A stretch of 11,342 bases of DNA, from positions 1 through 11,342 of the forward strand of contig CAYUWG010000097.1 of assembly GCA_964448285.1 (NCBI GenBank), read 5' to 3'. Below the pieces are notes generated by a model. That model had not been told where the DNA came from and ran no database searches. It worked only from the letters and a program-made list of their open reading frames with translations. Source of the DNA: CAYUWG01 sp964448285. Its GTDB lineage: Bacteria; Bacteroidota; Ignavibacteria; SZUA-365. Below, one piece after another: positions 1 to 8,492 of the stretch (position 1 is its first letter; each line of letters starts with the position of its first letter). The position numbers and the translations under genes are program-made.

Positions 1-3000
1 ATCACCACCATCATCCATTTCATCAACACCTTTCCTCCTGCCTCAAGTCGATAGAGATACACACCGCCCGGCAGACCATCCGCATTGAACGGAATACGAT
101 GTAGTCCTGCGTCGCGTCGCTCGTTCACCAACTCACGCACATCACGACCGAGCACATCGAAAACGGCTAATCGAGCATGTGTGGCAACCGACAGTTCGAA
201 TTCAATCACCGTCGAGGGATTGAATGGGTTCGGATAGTTTTGATGGAGGATTGCGTTCTGTGGTGTGGTTATTGGACCGGTCGAAAGTGTCCCCTTCGGG
301 TATATCGTTATGCTGTTTTCCTGCGGTCGTGGAGTATAGCATCCGTGTATAAAATTCCATGAGTCAAACTTCAACCGCGTTTTAGTCATGGTCGAAACTG
401 TCTTTGCCTTGAAGACCAACTTCATCAACAATGAGGACGGGGTTGCAAGAAAGACAGCTTTCGTAGCGAACTCAATCCCGGGAGACGAGCGAACGTATTG
501 AACGAGCGAATCCTGAAGGATCGTCGTGTGATCCGTGACGATGCCTTCGAACGAGAGCAGTGTCGTATCGAAAGGAAGGACGAACCGCGCAGCGCGAAGG
601 GAGTCACCGGCGATTGCAGGATCGATCGTGACCGGCAACGTGACGGTGCTGTCTTCTTCGATGCGAACGCTTGGGATGGCAATAGAAAGAGGAAGAAATA
701 AAGAGGCATCCAGATAGGCTTTGAAACTCGACATTTTCGTAATCATCGTATCGATACCGCCGCAGACAGATCTCGCGTTGAGATGTACTTGTCGATGGCT
801 TCCATCCGTACATTCTGATGTATAGGTGATGACGCAATCCCCGAATCCCTGAAAGATGAGCGTCCCCACCTCTTCGACAATGGACGCCACAGCATCGGTG
901 TCCTGCGCGAAATAGTATCTTCCACCTGTGGCGTCGGCGAGCGCCATCAGTTCGGCAGCAACAGAATCTTTCTGTACACTGATGACAAACACACGAATTC
1001 TGTTGCGGTTCGCCACACCGATCACATCGCTCCAGATGCTTTTGCTCCCCGTATCCATTCCATCCGTAATGACGATCACCGCGCGGCAGGGATTGACCCC
1101 TGTCTGAATGAGATGCGTCAACGAACCGTAAATACCATCCACCAATAACGGGTTGTCTGCCGGAGGCGTATGCGAAATTGCATTTCGTATTTGATCCCGC
1201 GATGGATTCATGGCGAGAACCGTTGCATCCGGCATGTCTCCAAACAACACGGCCGCTTCATCCACCATATCATCGAAGAGGTCTGGGAACCTCTTCGCAT
1301 GGAGTTTCATCGTTCCAAAATTCGATACTCCGGATGAAAGCAAAATGGACATGGAGAACGCGCATCTCACCATCGGATCGGGACACCACACTTCCATATC
1401 CGATACGACGCGGTCATTCTCCCTGATGGAGAAGAGAGTTTTATCGTTGGTATATGCCGGGAGTCCATCGCAGGAAAAGGAAGGGTAGATTTCGATTGTC
1501 GGCCAGTTATTGATGATCCGTTTCAATTTCATTTCGAACTCATGACGGCGAATCACCGAGACGATGTGCGAATCAGTAGCCAGGCTTCCATTGCTATCCA
1601 CCACAAACACTCGGAAGGGAATCATGGAAAGCGACGTAAAGTGATCGACAAGACAATCCCATGTGATAACGATGGAATCCCCCGGCGCAACCACGACATC
1701 CGGAGTGCGCGTTGCGGGAGTGCTGTCGCTCAGAGTCACACAATCCCTGATTTCATTCAATGGAGCAATCCAAAGGTTATCCGGAGGATAGTCCAGCGTA
1801 ACACGCTTCAACAGTTGTGGGCTTTTCCGGTCATTCACAACAGTCGCTTTGATCGCGACGGGAAACCGCTCTGGCTGCTCCATGTAGGACGTGATACGCA
1901 CGGAGTCCTGCATGGATAGCTCTACGGAAAACGCGGGAATTAGACCTTGGAAGAACTGTGGTTCGCAGGTTGCCAAACGGCCCGGCATGTTCTGCCCGTT
2001 GATCTGCAATCCGTTGATGAAATACACAAAACGCATTTCCCATGACGGATCACGATTTGGAATGACTCTGACTTTCCAAGTGACTGTTCCGGAAGTATCG
2101 CCTTGGTTGATGGTCGTCGGTGACAGAATACGGACGCGGGTATCGGAGCTATCCTCAAGCATGACATGCTTAGGAAGATATATCCTGACCAGAGGATTCT
2201 CGACTGGCGCATCACCGGTATTGATGAAACGGACTGCGACATCGAAGACTTCCGGAACGAACCTGTCCAAGTCCGGATCATAACGGATCGTATCGGGAAG
2301 CGAACAAATCGATTCGAACGATGCCATCGGCACGCGCGGAATGAGAAGCGTATCGTATCGACTTACTCTGTCTGCATTTGCCACGACGGTCTCCGTCAAC
2401 AGAATAACTCTCGTTGCGGCCATAGATATGGGGACATTCACCTCCCAAGTCACAATCCCGGATTCATTTGGATTCAAGACCACCGGCTCAGCGGTGCGGA
2501 GTTCCGTCAAAACCGAATCTCTGCCGATGGTCGAAACGGAATACCATATCGACAAACGCGCCCTTAACGTATCCGTGGGGAAAAGACCGGTGTTCGTTAT
2601 ATGCAGAGTGACGGGAACAGGATTGGGTACATACCTCATGTTTGTACTGTCCATCCTGATGGATGGAATTTCCGAACGGGTGGAGAGTGAGGTCCTGATA
2701 CCGCCGACATGCAACGACCTGCAACAGACCGTGGATTCGAAATTATCCGAGACAAGGGAATCACAAATCGTGATGGTCGTATCCCTGAAACGCGGCTTCG
2801 GTTTGAATACCCACGTCGCCTTTGCACTGTGATGGGGCGGCACATTCGCAGGCGTCGTATTCTGCAACGGCATTGAAGGAGCTTCGAGAATAACGACCGC
2901 CGTATCATACTTCAAATAGGATATGATATTGCGAGCTGTATCAATGCGATCATTGCGAGTCCAATGCGTGACGGTAAGTGGATCCGGTTTGTATTGATTC

Positions 3001-3665
3001 TTCCCGACATCCCAGACAATCGAATGCGAATCGAGATTCGTACACGTAAAGAATAATCTGTACGGATACACTGTTATGGAACCATTCCTGAGAACCGGAA
3101 CGATCGGGCTTTGATCGAAGCTCCATTCCGAAAAGCTGATCGTTGCGGTCCGCGTCGTATCAGGATCGCCCAGCTTGAATTTCAAATTGAACATCCAGAA
3201 GCGATTCACATTGATGGGTGTTTCCTTTTCCGCCCGAATCCGAACGGCAGCGGGGAATATTTCCACATTGAGCGGTGTGTTCGCGAACATCGTCCCGAAA
3301 GTATCGACACTTCGAAGAGTTCCGAACGTCGAGTCGAAATAAATCATGCAGGAGAAAGCCGGGAGGAGAAAATTCTGTGTAGCGCTCGATGTGATCGTGA
3401 CTAAATGATCGTGATAACCGCGTGCCTCCATCGGCGTGGGATAGTCTCGAATCGTAATGTTCACTGAATCGGGAGGCGGACCGTAGGGCTGAGCAGGCCC
3501 TTCAATGTGCAGCAAGCAAAGAGTAAAGAATATGAGCACGAATGTTTTGATAACTCCCCCTGCCCCATCTTCCATGAAGAGGGCAATCGCTGGCCTCTTT
3601 CCCTTATGTAGGAACTTGTCCCGACACTGATTCGGGAGGAGGCTGGAAAAAGTTATTCCGTTCAT
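1..3665 (-). CDS. Large secreted VWA-domain fusion protein with T9SS sorting tail (3' end beyond window)
   Basis: One open frame of at least 1,221 codons runs off the left edge within a codon or so of the expected stop. Order by residue: hydrophobic signal segment ~39-58 (IKTFVLIFFTLCLL) with likely cleavage A58|Q59; cohesin-like beta domain ~60-205; about four CARDB/DUF11-like beta repeats ~205-707 (NTG...W pattern); the family signature RIINNWPTIEI near 717; VWA-like domain ~765-945; second cohesin-like domain ~1000-1130; sorting tail from ~1135 (NYPNPFNPST, LGREVREL, GVYLYRLE). The MIDAS position reads SSGVS (777-781), so the first metal-binding Asp is lost, while ITDGMD keeps D868. ATG 3665 was chosen because GGTGA lies 4 nt upstream and can pair with the anti-Shine-Dalgarno; ATG 3575 gives a shorter signal peptide but has no ribosome site. 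The protein is probably exported and anchored on the cell surface; its ligand is unknown. Confidence 0.85.
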   Translation of the reverse strand, partial: MNGITFSSLLPNQCRDKFLHKGKRPAIALFMEDGAGGVIKTFVLIFFTLCLLHIEGPAQPYGPPPDSVNITIRDYPTPMEARGYHDHLVTITSSATQNFLLPAFSCMIYFDSTFGTLRSVDTFGTMFANTPLNVEIFPAAVRIRAEKETPINVNRFWMFNLKFKLGDPDTTRTATISFSEWSFDQSPIVPVLRNGSITVYPYRLFFTCTNLDSHSIVWDVGKNQYKPDPLTVTHWTRNDRIDTARNIISYLKYDTAVVILEAPSMPLQNTTPANVPPHHSAKATWVFKPKPRFRDTTITICDSLVSDNFESTVCCRSLHVGGIRTSLSTRSEIPSIRMDSTNMRYVPNPVPVTLHITNTGLFPTDTLRARLSIWYSVSTIGRDSVLTELRTAEPVVLNPNESGIVTWEVNVPISMAATRVILLTETVVANADRVSRYDTLLIPRVPMASFESICSLPDTIRYDPDLDRFVPEVFDVAVRFINTGDAPVENPLVRIYLPKHVMLEDSSDTRVRILSPTTINQGDTSGTVTWKVRVIPNRDPSWEMRFVYFINGLQINGQNMPGRLATCEPQFFQGLIPAFSVELSMQDSVRITSYMEQPERFPVAIKATVVNDRKSPQLLKRVTLDYPPDNLWIAPLNEIRDCVTLSDSTPATRTPDVVVAPGDSIVITWDCLVDHFTSLSMIPFRVFVVDSNGSLATDSHIVSVIRRHEFEMKLKRIINNWPTIEIYPSFSCDGLPAYTNDKTLFSIRENDRVVSDMEVWCPDPMVRCAFSMSILLSSGVSNFGTMKLHAKRFPDLFDDMVDEAAVLFGDMPDATVLAMNPSRDQIRNAISHTPPADNPLLVDGIYGSLTHLIQTGVNPCRAVIVITDGMDTGSKSIWSDVIGVANRNRIRVFVISVQKDSVAAELMALADATGGRYYFAQDTDAVASIVEEVGTLIFQGFGDCVITYTSECTDGSHRQVHLNARSVCGGIDTMITKMSSFKAYLDASLFLPLSIAIPSVRIEEDSTVTLPVTIDPAIAGDSLRAARFVLPFDTTLLSFEGIVTDHTTILQDSLVQYVRSSPGIEFATKAVFLATPSSLLMKLVFKAKTVSTMTKTRLKFDSWNFIHGCYTPRPQENSITIYPKGTLSTGPITTPQNAILHQNYPNPFNPSTVIEFELSVATHARLAVFDVLGRDVRELVNERRDAGLHRIPFNADGLPGGVYLYRLEAGGKVLMKWMMVV
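20..668 (-). repeat. Duplicated 649-bp cassette, copy 1 (cohesin-like domain plus sorting tail)
   Basis: Aligns without gaps to 3802-4450 at a constant offset of 3782 with 15 mismatches counted by eye (about 97.7% identity). Mismatches are at 33, 84, 141, 144, 186, 191, 225, 252, 275, 279, 316, 540, 588, 600 and 638, so 317-539 is identical. Similarity stops abruptly after ATGCGAAC at 668, and weakens below base 20 (8 mismatches in 19). It encodes the last ~216 residues of the fusion protein. Confidence 0.95.
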
Positions 3666-3669
3666 TGGT

Positions 3670-3674
3670 TCACC
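3670..3674 (-). promoter_or_regulatory. Probable ribosome binding site GGTGA for the start at 3665
   Basis: GGTGA on the minus strand lies 4 nt before ATG 3665. It matches the 3' half of the extended Shine-Dalgarno AGGAGGTGAT, which is why 3665 is preferred over ATG 3575, whose upstream CCCTCTTC shows no such site. The match is short and may be chance. Confidence 0.35.
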
Positions 3675-3728
3675 ATTCAGTAACTCGGCATACGGCTATC
3701 TACCATGCACAATCGACCATCGTTCTGT

Positions 3729-3748
3729 GACGGACAGGAATGCCCGTC
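3729..3748 (-). other. Hairpin in the gap between two VWA genes
   Basis: As minus-strand RNA this reads GACGGGCA-UUCC-UGUCCGUC, an 8-bp stem with one G:U pair and a 4-nt loop, 30 nt after the stop of the upstream gene. No U-run follows, so it is not a standard intrinsic terminator. It could be an RNA processing or stability element, or a dispersed repeat; copies elsewhere cannot be seen from this window. Confidence 0.5.
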
Positions 3749-3753
3749 CAACT

Positions 3754-3781
3754 GTAATCCGTAATCCACAATCCGTAATCA
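3754..3781 (-). repeat. Short 7-bp repeat array (about four units), second unit family
   Basis: Plus-strand units are GTAATCC, GTAATCC, ACAATCC and GTAATCA, consensus RYAATCC. The last unit includes the stop codon of the upstream gene (TCA, 3779-3781), so the array begins at the end of translation. The period matches the other two arrays here but the unit differs. With the hairpin at 3729-3748 it takes up about half of the 113-nt gap at 3666-3778; the rest shows nothing clear apart from a possible ribosome site. Confidence 0.75.
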
Positions 3782-5437
3782 TTTCACTACCGCCATCTGC
3801 CTCATCAACACCTTCCCTCCTGCCTCAAGTCGATAGAGATACACACCGCCCGGCAGACCATCCGCGTTGAACGGAATACGATGTAGTCCTGCGTCGCGTC
3901 GCTCGTTCACCAACTCACGCACCTCGCGACCGAGCACATCGAAAACGGCTAATCGAGCATGTGTGGCGACCGGCAGTTCGAATTCAATCACCGTCGAGGG
4001 ATTGAACGGGTTCGGATAGTTTTGATGGAGGATGGCGTTCTGTGGTGTGGTTATTGAACCTGTCGAAAGTGTCCCCTTCGGGTATATCGTTATGCTGCTT
4101 TCCTGCGGTCGTGGAGTATAGCATCCGTGTATAAAATTCCATGAGTCAAACTTCAACCGCGTTTTAGTCATGGTCGAAACTGTCTTTGCCTTGAAGACCA
4201 ACTTCATCAACAATGAGGACGGGGTTGCAAGAAAGACAGCTTTCGTAGCGAACTCAATCCCGGGAGACGAGCGAACGTATTGAACGAGCGAATCCTGAAG
4301 GATCGTCGTGTGATCCGTGACAATGCCTTCGAACGAGAGCAGTGTCGTATCGAAAGGAAGGACGAACCGTGCAGCGCGAAGAGAGTCACCGGCGATTGCA
4401 GGATCGATCGTGACCGGCATCGTGACGGTGCTGTCTTCTTCGATGCGAACATTCGGAAGATGGATATTCAGATTGGAAAACTGAGACGTATCGAATGGAG
4501 CTTTATAGACAAGCTTTGCAGAATCACTCCCATTGCAGAAGTCAACGAGAGAAAACTCTACCTCGCGCAGACTTCCGTCGGGACAGGATGCAGTGTACGT
4601 GATCAAACATTCATGACCGCCGACAAAGATCTCCGAGCTAATCGATTCATACGTCTCAACAAGCTTCGACGGTTCGGAAACAGAGTAATACTTTCCTCCA
4701 GTCTGACGGGCTATCTTTTTCAACTCCTGTTCATCGACAGAATTACCCAGACCTATCGTGTAGATTCGTATTCGATGTTTATTCCCATAGGCAATGACAT
4801 CATTTACCGACTTTGAACCACCAGTACTTGGTCCTCCGGAAAGAACTACCACTCCGCGACAAGGATTCACACCATTGGCAATCAGTTCCGTAAGGCCGGT
4901 AAAGATACCATCCCATACGGAACCGCTACCGGCTCCGGCTTGAAGGGAGTTGATGGCATTGTAGTGCAAAGTCTTTATCGTAGTCATTGATTGAACAACC
5001 CAAGAATATGAATGAAATGCAATAATTGTAGCTTCATCGATAACGCCATCAAGTTGGTTGATGAAACTATTCGCTCCTGATTTTGCCGAAGTCAGATAAT
5101 TCCCCGCCATAGCGGCACGGACATCCAGTACGAGAGACGCCGTAACTCCACAACGAAAACCAGCGCGATTCATGAGTTGCTGTTCCGAGTTTTCATTTCT
5201 GAACTGTCCAAGGGGACACCAGAGCTCGAAATCAGAGACATCGACTCTGTTCTGCTTCACTCGAAAGAAACTCTTGTTCTGTGTTCCCTTTGGACTTCCG
5301 TCACAAGTAATGCTGAACCAAAGTTCGATCGTCGGCCAGTTATTTATGACACGAGAGAAATCGATTTTCGGTTGAGCGTGCATCACACTCGCGAAAAACA
5401 AAAGCGCGATAACTGTATTGGTAATTCGTTGCATCAT
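3779..5437 (-). CDS. Secreted VWA-like protein with degenerate MIDAS and T9SS sorting tail
   Basis: A complete 552-aa protein. Signal peptide 1-21 with likely cleavage MHA|QP, leaving an N-terminal Gln; signature RVINNWPTIEL at 29-39; VWA-like fold ~97-271 (SLVLDV strand, GSVWDGI, NGVNPCRGVVV, GGKYY); Cys-rich strand block ~277-313; cohesin-like domain ~324-452; sorting tail ~468-552. The metal site looks broken: DVRAAM replaces DxSxS, and LSGGPS replaces the usual acidic (T/V)DG turn, so metal-dependent ligand binding is doubtful. It is the smallest paralog, with no extra repeats between core and tail. The start is either of two adjacent ATGs (5437, 5434); no clear Shine-Dalgarno is seen. 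It lies 108 nt after the 980-aa gene and 113 nt before the fusion gene, all codirectional. A surface role is inferred. Confidence 0.92.
   Translation of the reverse strand: MMQRITNTVIALLFFASVMHAQPKIDFSRVINNWPTIELWFSITCDGSPKGTQNKSFFRVKQNRVDVSDFELWCPLGQFRNENSEQQLMNRAGFRCGVTASLVLDVRAAMAGNYLTSAKSGANSFINQLDGVIDEATIIAFHSYSWVVQSMTTIKTLHYNAINSLQAGAGSGSVWDGIFTGLTELIANGVNPCRGVVVLSGGPSTGGSKSVNDVIAYGNKHRIRIYTIGLGNSVDEQELKKIARQTGGKYYSVSEPSKLVETYESISSEIFVGGHECLITYTASCPDGSLREVEFSLVDFCNGSDSAKLVYKAPFDTSQFSNLNIHLPNVRIEEDSTVTMPVTIDPAIAGDSLRAARFVLPFDTTLLSFEGIVTDHTTILQDSLVQYVRSSPGIEFATKAVFLATPSSLLMKLVFKAKTVSTMTKTRLKFDSWNFIHGCYTPRPQESSITIYPKGTLSTGSITTPQNAILHQNYPNPFNPSTVIEFELPVATHARLAVFDVLGREVRELVNERRDAGLHRIPFNADGLPGGVYLYRLEAGGKVLMRQMAVVK
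3802..4450 (-). repeat. Duplicated 649-bp cassette, copy 2 (cohesin-like domain plus sorting tail)
   Basis: Partner of the copy at 20-668, encoding the C-terminal cassette of the 552-aa VWA protein. It starts at the junction between the post-VWA strand block and the cohesin-like domain (VRIEEDSTVT). Base identity including third codon positions implies recent duplication or gene conversion rather than selection on protein alone. Confidence 0.95.
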
Positions 5438-5467
5438 ATCATCATCGCTTCATCTGAATTAAGACTT

Positions 5468-5544
5468 CTGACCTCCGACCTTTGACTTCCGACCTCCAAC
5501 CTTTGACTTCCGACCTCCAACCTCTGACTTCCGACCTCCAACCA
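5468..5544 (-). repeat. Intergenic 7-bp repeat array with 21-bp higher-order period
   Basis: Eleven consecutive 7-bp units on the plus strand (CTGACCT, CCGACCT, TTGACTT, CCGACCT, CCAACCT ...) fill most of the 108-nt gap at 5438-5545. The last nine form a higher-order repeat: TTGACTT-CCGACCT-CCAACCT at 5482-5502, identical at 5503-5523, and with two base changes at 5524-5544. The array starts one base after the stop codon at 5546. Minus-strand RNA is purine-rich and contains repeated GGAGGTCGG. The other 30 nt, before the next start, show nothing clear. Confidence 0.93.
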
Positions 5545-5545
5545 C

Positions 5546-8488
5546 TCACTTCACCACCACCATTTGCCGCACGATCACCTTCCCTCTCACTTCAAGCCGA
5601 TACGTGTACACACCGCCCGGCAGACCATCCGCGTTGAAAGGAATACGATGCAATCCAGCGTCGCGTCGTTCGTTCACCAACTCACGCACCTCGCGACCGA
5701 GCACATCGAAAACGGCTAATCGTGCATGTGTGGCGACCGGCAGTTCGAATTCAATCACCGTGGTGGGATTGAACGGGTTCGGATAGTTTTGATGGAGGAT
5801 GAAGCTTTTCAACGCCGCGAACTCACGAATGTCCGTGATGACATTCAGCGGTTCAGACACTGAGCGGCAGCCGTTCGCGTCGGTGATCGCAACTTTGTAA
5901 ACACCGTTGACAAGCACGAGATACGTTTGCTGCGTTGCGCCTGGTATGAGCGTATCGTTTCGATACCACTGATACCCAATCGCGGGAGTAGCAGCCAGCA
6001 AATCGCCGGTCCGCGAGATGATGGGCTGTGCGGGAGCGGGCAACACGGTCACCAGCACGTCGGAAGAAGTCCCGCGACAACCATCTTGCGATGTGACCAC
6101 CACGTTGAATACACCCGCACGGTTGACGCGAATGGTTTGCGTGGTATCGCCGGTATTCCATCGGTACGACGCGAAGCCGCTGCCGGCATCGAGCACGGTT
6201 TCTTCGCCTTCACAGACAGCAGTTCGTCCTGTGACGGTCGGCGTCGGAAGCGGCAGGACATTTACCGTGACCGTATCGGACGTTCCCTGGCACTCGTCCC
6301 TGCTTACGTTCACCCAGTACATGCCCGCTGTGCGCACGACAATCGACTGCGTTTTTTCTCCCGTTGACCACGCATAGCTGTCGTAGAGACTGCCGGCGTC
6401 CAACACGAGAGAATCACCCGCGCAAAACGTCGTGCTGCCGACGGTAGTTATGGTTGGCGTCAAGCTGCCGGACAGTTGGATCATCGCCTCCGTTTCAAGG
6501 AAGCATCCGGTCGCAACGTGCGTCACCTTCAGTTGGATTTTGCCATTGCCGGTTTCATTCCAGAGAATGACGACCGACTCTGTCCCTGCGCCTCCCGTGA
6601 TGACGCCGCCCGTTACATGCCACTCATACGTGACTCCAGACGACGTCGGTGTTATGTAGGTCGTGCTCTTTCCGGGACATGCCGATCTCAGACCGTTGAT
6701 GATCGGCGAGAGTTCCGGTGCGACCTTCACCTCAAGAGTATCGGTTCGCGAGGGACACCCGGAAGCGTGCGTGACTTCCGCCCAGTATTTTCCCGCAGTC
6801 CTGATTTCGATGGACTTCGTCGTGTCGCCGGTATTCCATTTGTAATAGAGATAGTCACCCGTGATACCAGCGCGATATGTCGTTTGTGCGCAGATCAAAA
6901 TCGCTCCGGCTGAGTCGAGCCTTGCGCGAGGAACCGTCACTCGTGTCACATGGATCGTATCGGAAACGACGGTCTGACCGGAGGTATTTTTTCCCGTGAA
7001 CCAATACGAGCCGGGCGATGAAACGGAAATCGTCATGACGCGGTCGCCCGTTGACCATCGCAAATCGGAAAACGGAAGATTCGCACTCAGTACGATCGTG
7101 GAGTCGGGGCATAGCGTCGTCGAACCGGAGACGGTAACACGTGGAATCGCCGGGACGAAGCACACGTCTTCGCTTACCGATGTAACGTTGAAGCATCCGG
7201 CTTCAGATACCCAATCTTCGATCGTAAGCTCGCTGCACAGCGAATCCGTCAGGCTTCTGAAATCCGTCTTCATCAGAATCTCGAAGAGCACACCGCTCCC
7301 GTTAACGAGCTTCCGGTCCATCGTTAGCACGCGAATCCCTCCCGCTATCACTTGTGTTTGAAAGGGCACGCCCTCGAGCAACGAACCCTGCGGCATCTGT
7401 ATCGATTGAAACTGCATTTCCTGCTGGTTGAATTTCACGTCGAAGATAGCCGGGTGGATCACGGTATTTACGAATTGATCCTTCAACACGACCGGCACTG
7501 CATTTGGGTAGTTTTGAAAACCGTATGTCTTCCCGATTTCGATATTCATCGGTACGAATGTTGACGAATCGCGAGGCGCCCTGTAGGTCTTTGTCTTCGT
7601 ATCCGAGCCGTTACAGAAATTGATCGTGAGATCAACCGTGCGGAGTCCGCCATCCGAGCAAGTTGCCGGATAGGTGACGATACATCCCTGAAGGTACTCC
7701 CTCGTGATCTTCGTAAAGATGGAATCGTATATCGATGAAAGCTTCGATGGATCGGATGTCTCATAGTACTTGCCACCGCTTAGCTGGGCAATACTCATAA
7801 GATCGGATCGATCGACAGAGCCGCCTTCAATCGCAACGGGAAACACTTTAATCCGGTAACGGCTCGCGAAGGAAATGATGTTAGCGGTCGTGTTCGAACT
7901 TCCGAAATCACGGCCATCAACCACGGCAACAACCGCGCGACATGGATTCACACCCGCGCTCTCGACGGCAAGGAGACCGGTGTATATGCCGTCCCACACA
8001 TCTCCGATACCTCCCGTATTAAGCCCGTTGACTGCATTATAGAGCAACGGCTTGATCGTCGTCATTGATTGAACAACCCACGGATCCGCATTGAAAGCAG
8101 TAATCGCGGCTTCATCGATTGTCCCATCCATATTGTCGATGAACTTCAGGCCGGCGGCTTTGGCACCGGCAATGTTTTGACCGCCCATACTTCCGCTGAC
8201 GTCGAACACCAGTCCGACGGAGATCGCACACCGCCCATTCGATGGCGGGCAGATCAGCGTAAACGGAGTGTCGATCAGTACTCCGTTTTCGACAATATTG
8301 ATGTTCGATTTATCGAAACCGTACTGCTGCTGCCCATTGCAGGTGACATTGAAATCCAGTTCGATTATCGGCCAGTTATTGACGACGCGATTGATCGTCA
8401 ATGATGGCTGGGCTAACGTCACGTTCACGGCGCAGAGAAGCACTGCGATCAGCAGAAGAGCATAGCGATGAAATTGTAGCCTTGACAT
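5546..8488 (-). CDS. Secreted VWA protein with Ig/PKD-like repeats and T9SS sorting tail
   Basis: A 980-aa protein from ATG 8488, chosen for the GGAGG 4 nt upstream and an immediate signal peptide (MSRLQFHRYALLLIAVLL..., cleavage VTLA26|Q27). Signature RVVNNWPIIEL at 34-44; VWA ~88-265 with DVSGS at 96-100 and VDGRD at 190-194, the only paralog keeping both acidic parts of a MIDAS metal site, although the usual loop Thr is Asp (GDVWDG). Cys strand block ~269-305; cohesin-like domain ~316-445; about six Ig/PKD-like repeats ~449-886 marked by Trp at 478, 551, 623, 707, 777 and 841 (WSTG/WNTG, AGxYWV, GCxGTSD); sorting tail 896-980. Such repeat stacks are common in large Bacteroidota adhesins and motility proteins. 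The same frame stays open upstream to 8677, but that part only translates the 7-bp array. Likely a metal-dependent surface adhesin; its ligand is unknown. Confidence 0.94.
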   Translation of the reverse strand: MSRLQFHRYALLLIAVLLCAVNVTLAQPSLTINRVVNNWPIIELDFNVTCNGQQQYGFDKSNINIVENGVLIDTPFTLICPPSNGRCAISVGLVFDVSGSMGGQNIAGAKAAGLKFIDNMDGTIDEAAITAFNADPWVVQSMTTIKPLLYNAVNGLNTGGIGDVWDGIYTGLLAVESAGVNPCRAVVAVVDGRDFGSSNTTANIISFASRYRIKVFPVAIEGGSVDRSDLMSIAQLSGGKYYETSDPSKLSSIYDSIFTKITREYLQGCIVTYPATCSDGGLRTVDLTINFCNGSDTKTKTYRAPRDSSTFVPMNIEIGKTYGFQNYPNAVPVVLKDQFVNTVIHPAIFDVKFNQQEMQFQSIQMPQGSLLEGVPFQTQVIAGGIRVLTMDRKLVNGSGVLFEILMKTDFRSLTDSLCSELTIEDWVSEAGCFNVTSVSEDVCFVPAIPRVTVSGSTTLCPDSTIVLSANLPFSDLRWSTGDRVMTISVSSPGSYWFTGKNTSGQTVVSDTIHVTRVTVPRARLDSAGAILICAQTTYRAGITGDYLYYKWNTGDTTKSIEIRTAGKYWAEVTHASGCPSRTDTLEVKVAPELSPIINGLRSACPGKSTTYITPTSSGVTYEWHVTGGVITGGAGTESVVILWNETGNGKIQLKVTHVATGCFLETEAMIQLSGSLTPTITTVGSTTFCAGDSLVLDAGSLYDSYAWSTGEKTQSIVVRTAGMYWVNVSRDECQGTSDTVTVNVLPLPTPTVTGRTAVCEGEETVLDAGSGFASYRWNTGDTTQTIRVNRAGVFNVVVTSQDGCRGTSSDVLVTVLPAPAQPIISRTGDLLAATPAIGYQWYRNDTLIPGATQQTYLVLVNGVYKVAITDANGCRSVSEPLNVITDIREFAALKSFILHQNYPNPFNPTTVIEFELPVATHARLAVFDVLGREVRELVNERRDAGLHRIPFNADGLPGGVYTYRLEVRGKVIVRQMVVVK
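5610..5800 (-). repeat. Third DNA copy of the sorting-tail segment
   Basis: This 191-bp part of the 980-aa gene aligns without gaps to 61-251 and 3843-4033, with roughly nine differences from the latter by eye. Beyond it, towards the repeat region, similarity ends at the ATCCTCCATCAAAACTATCC segment. The equivalent part of the 782-aa gene (about 8738-8925) is visibly more diverged. It encodes the NYPNPFNP to GGVY core of the tail. Confidence 0.85.
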
Positions 8489-8492
8489 ATTT

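Noticed and set aside
498..701. Duplicated plus-strand frames (also at 4280-4816) beginning MNERILKDRRVIRD.
   Set aside because: They are antisense shadows of the duplicated cassette; their similarity to each other is explained by the DNA repeat and they have no recognisable domain.
3729..3748. Intrinsic terminator between the 552-aa gene and the fusion gene.
   Set aside because: The stem is good but no U-run follows in the minus-strand transcript, so only a hairpin is reported.
5636..5690. Mosaic tail in the 980-aa gene, with some bases matching the 782-aa gene and others the 552-aa gene.
   Set aside because: The pattern can be explained by ancestral bases kept in the 980-aa and 782-aa genes and changed in the other two, so conversion is not needed here.
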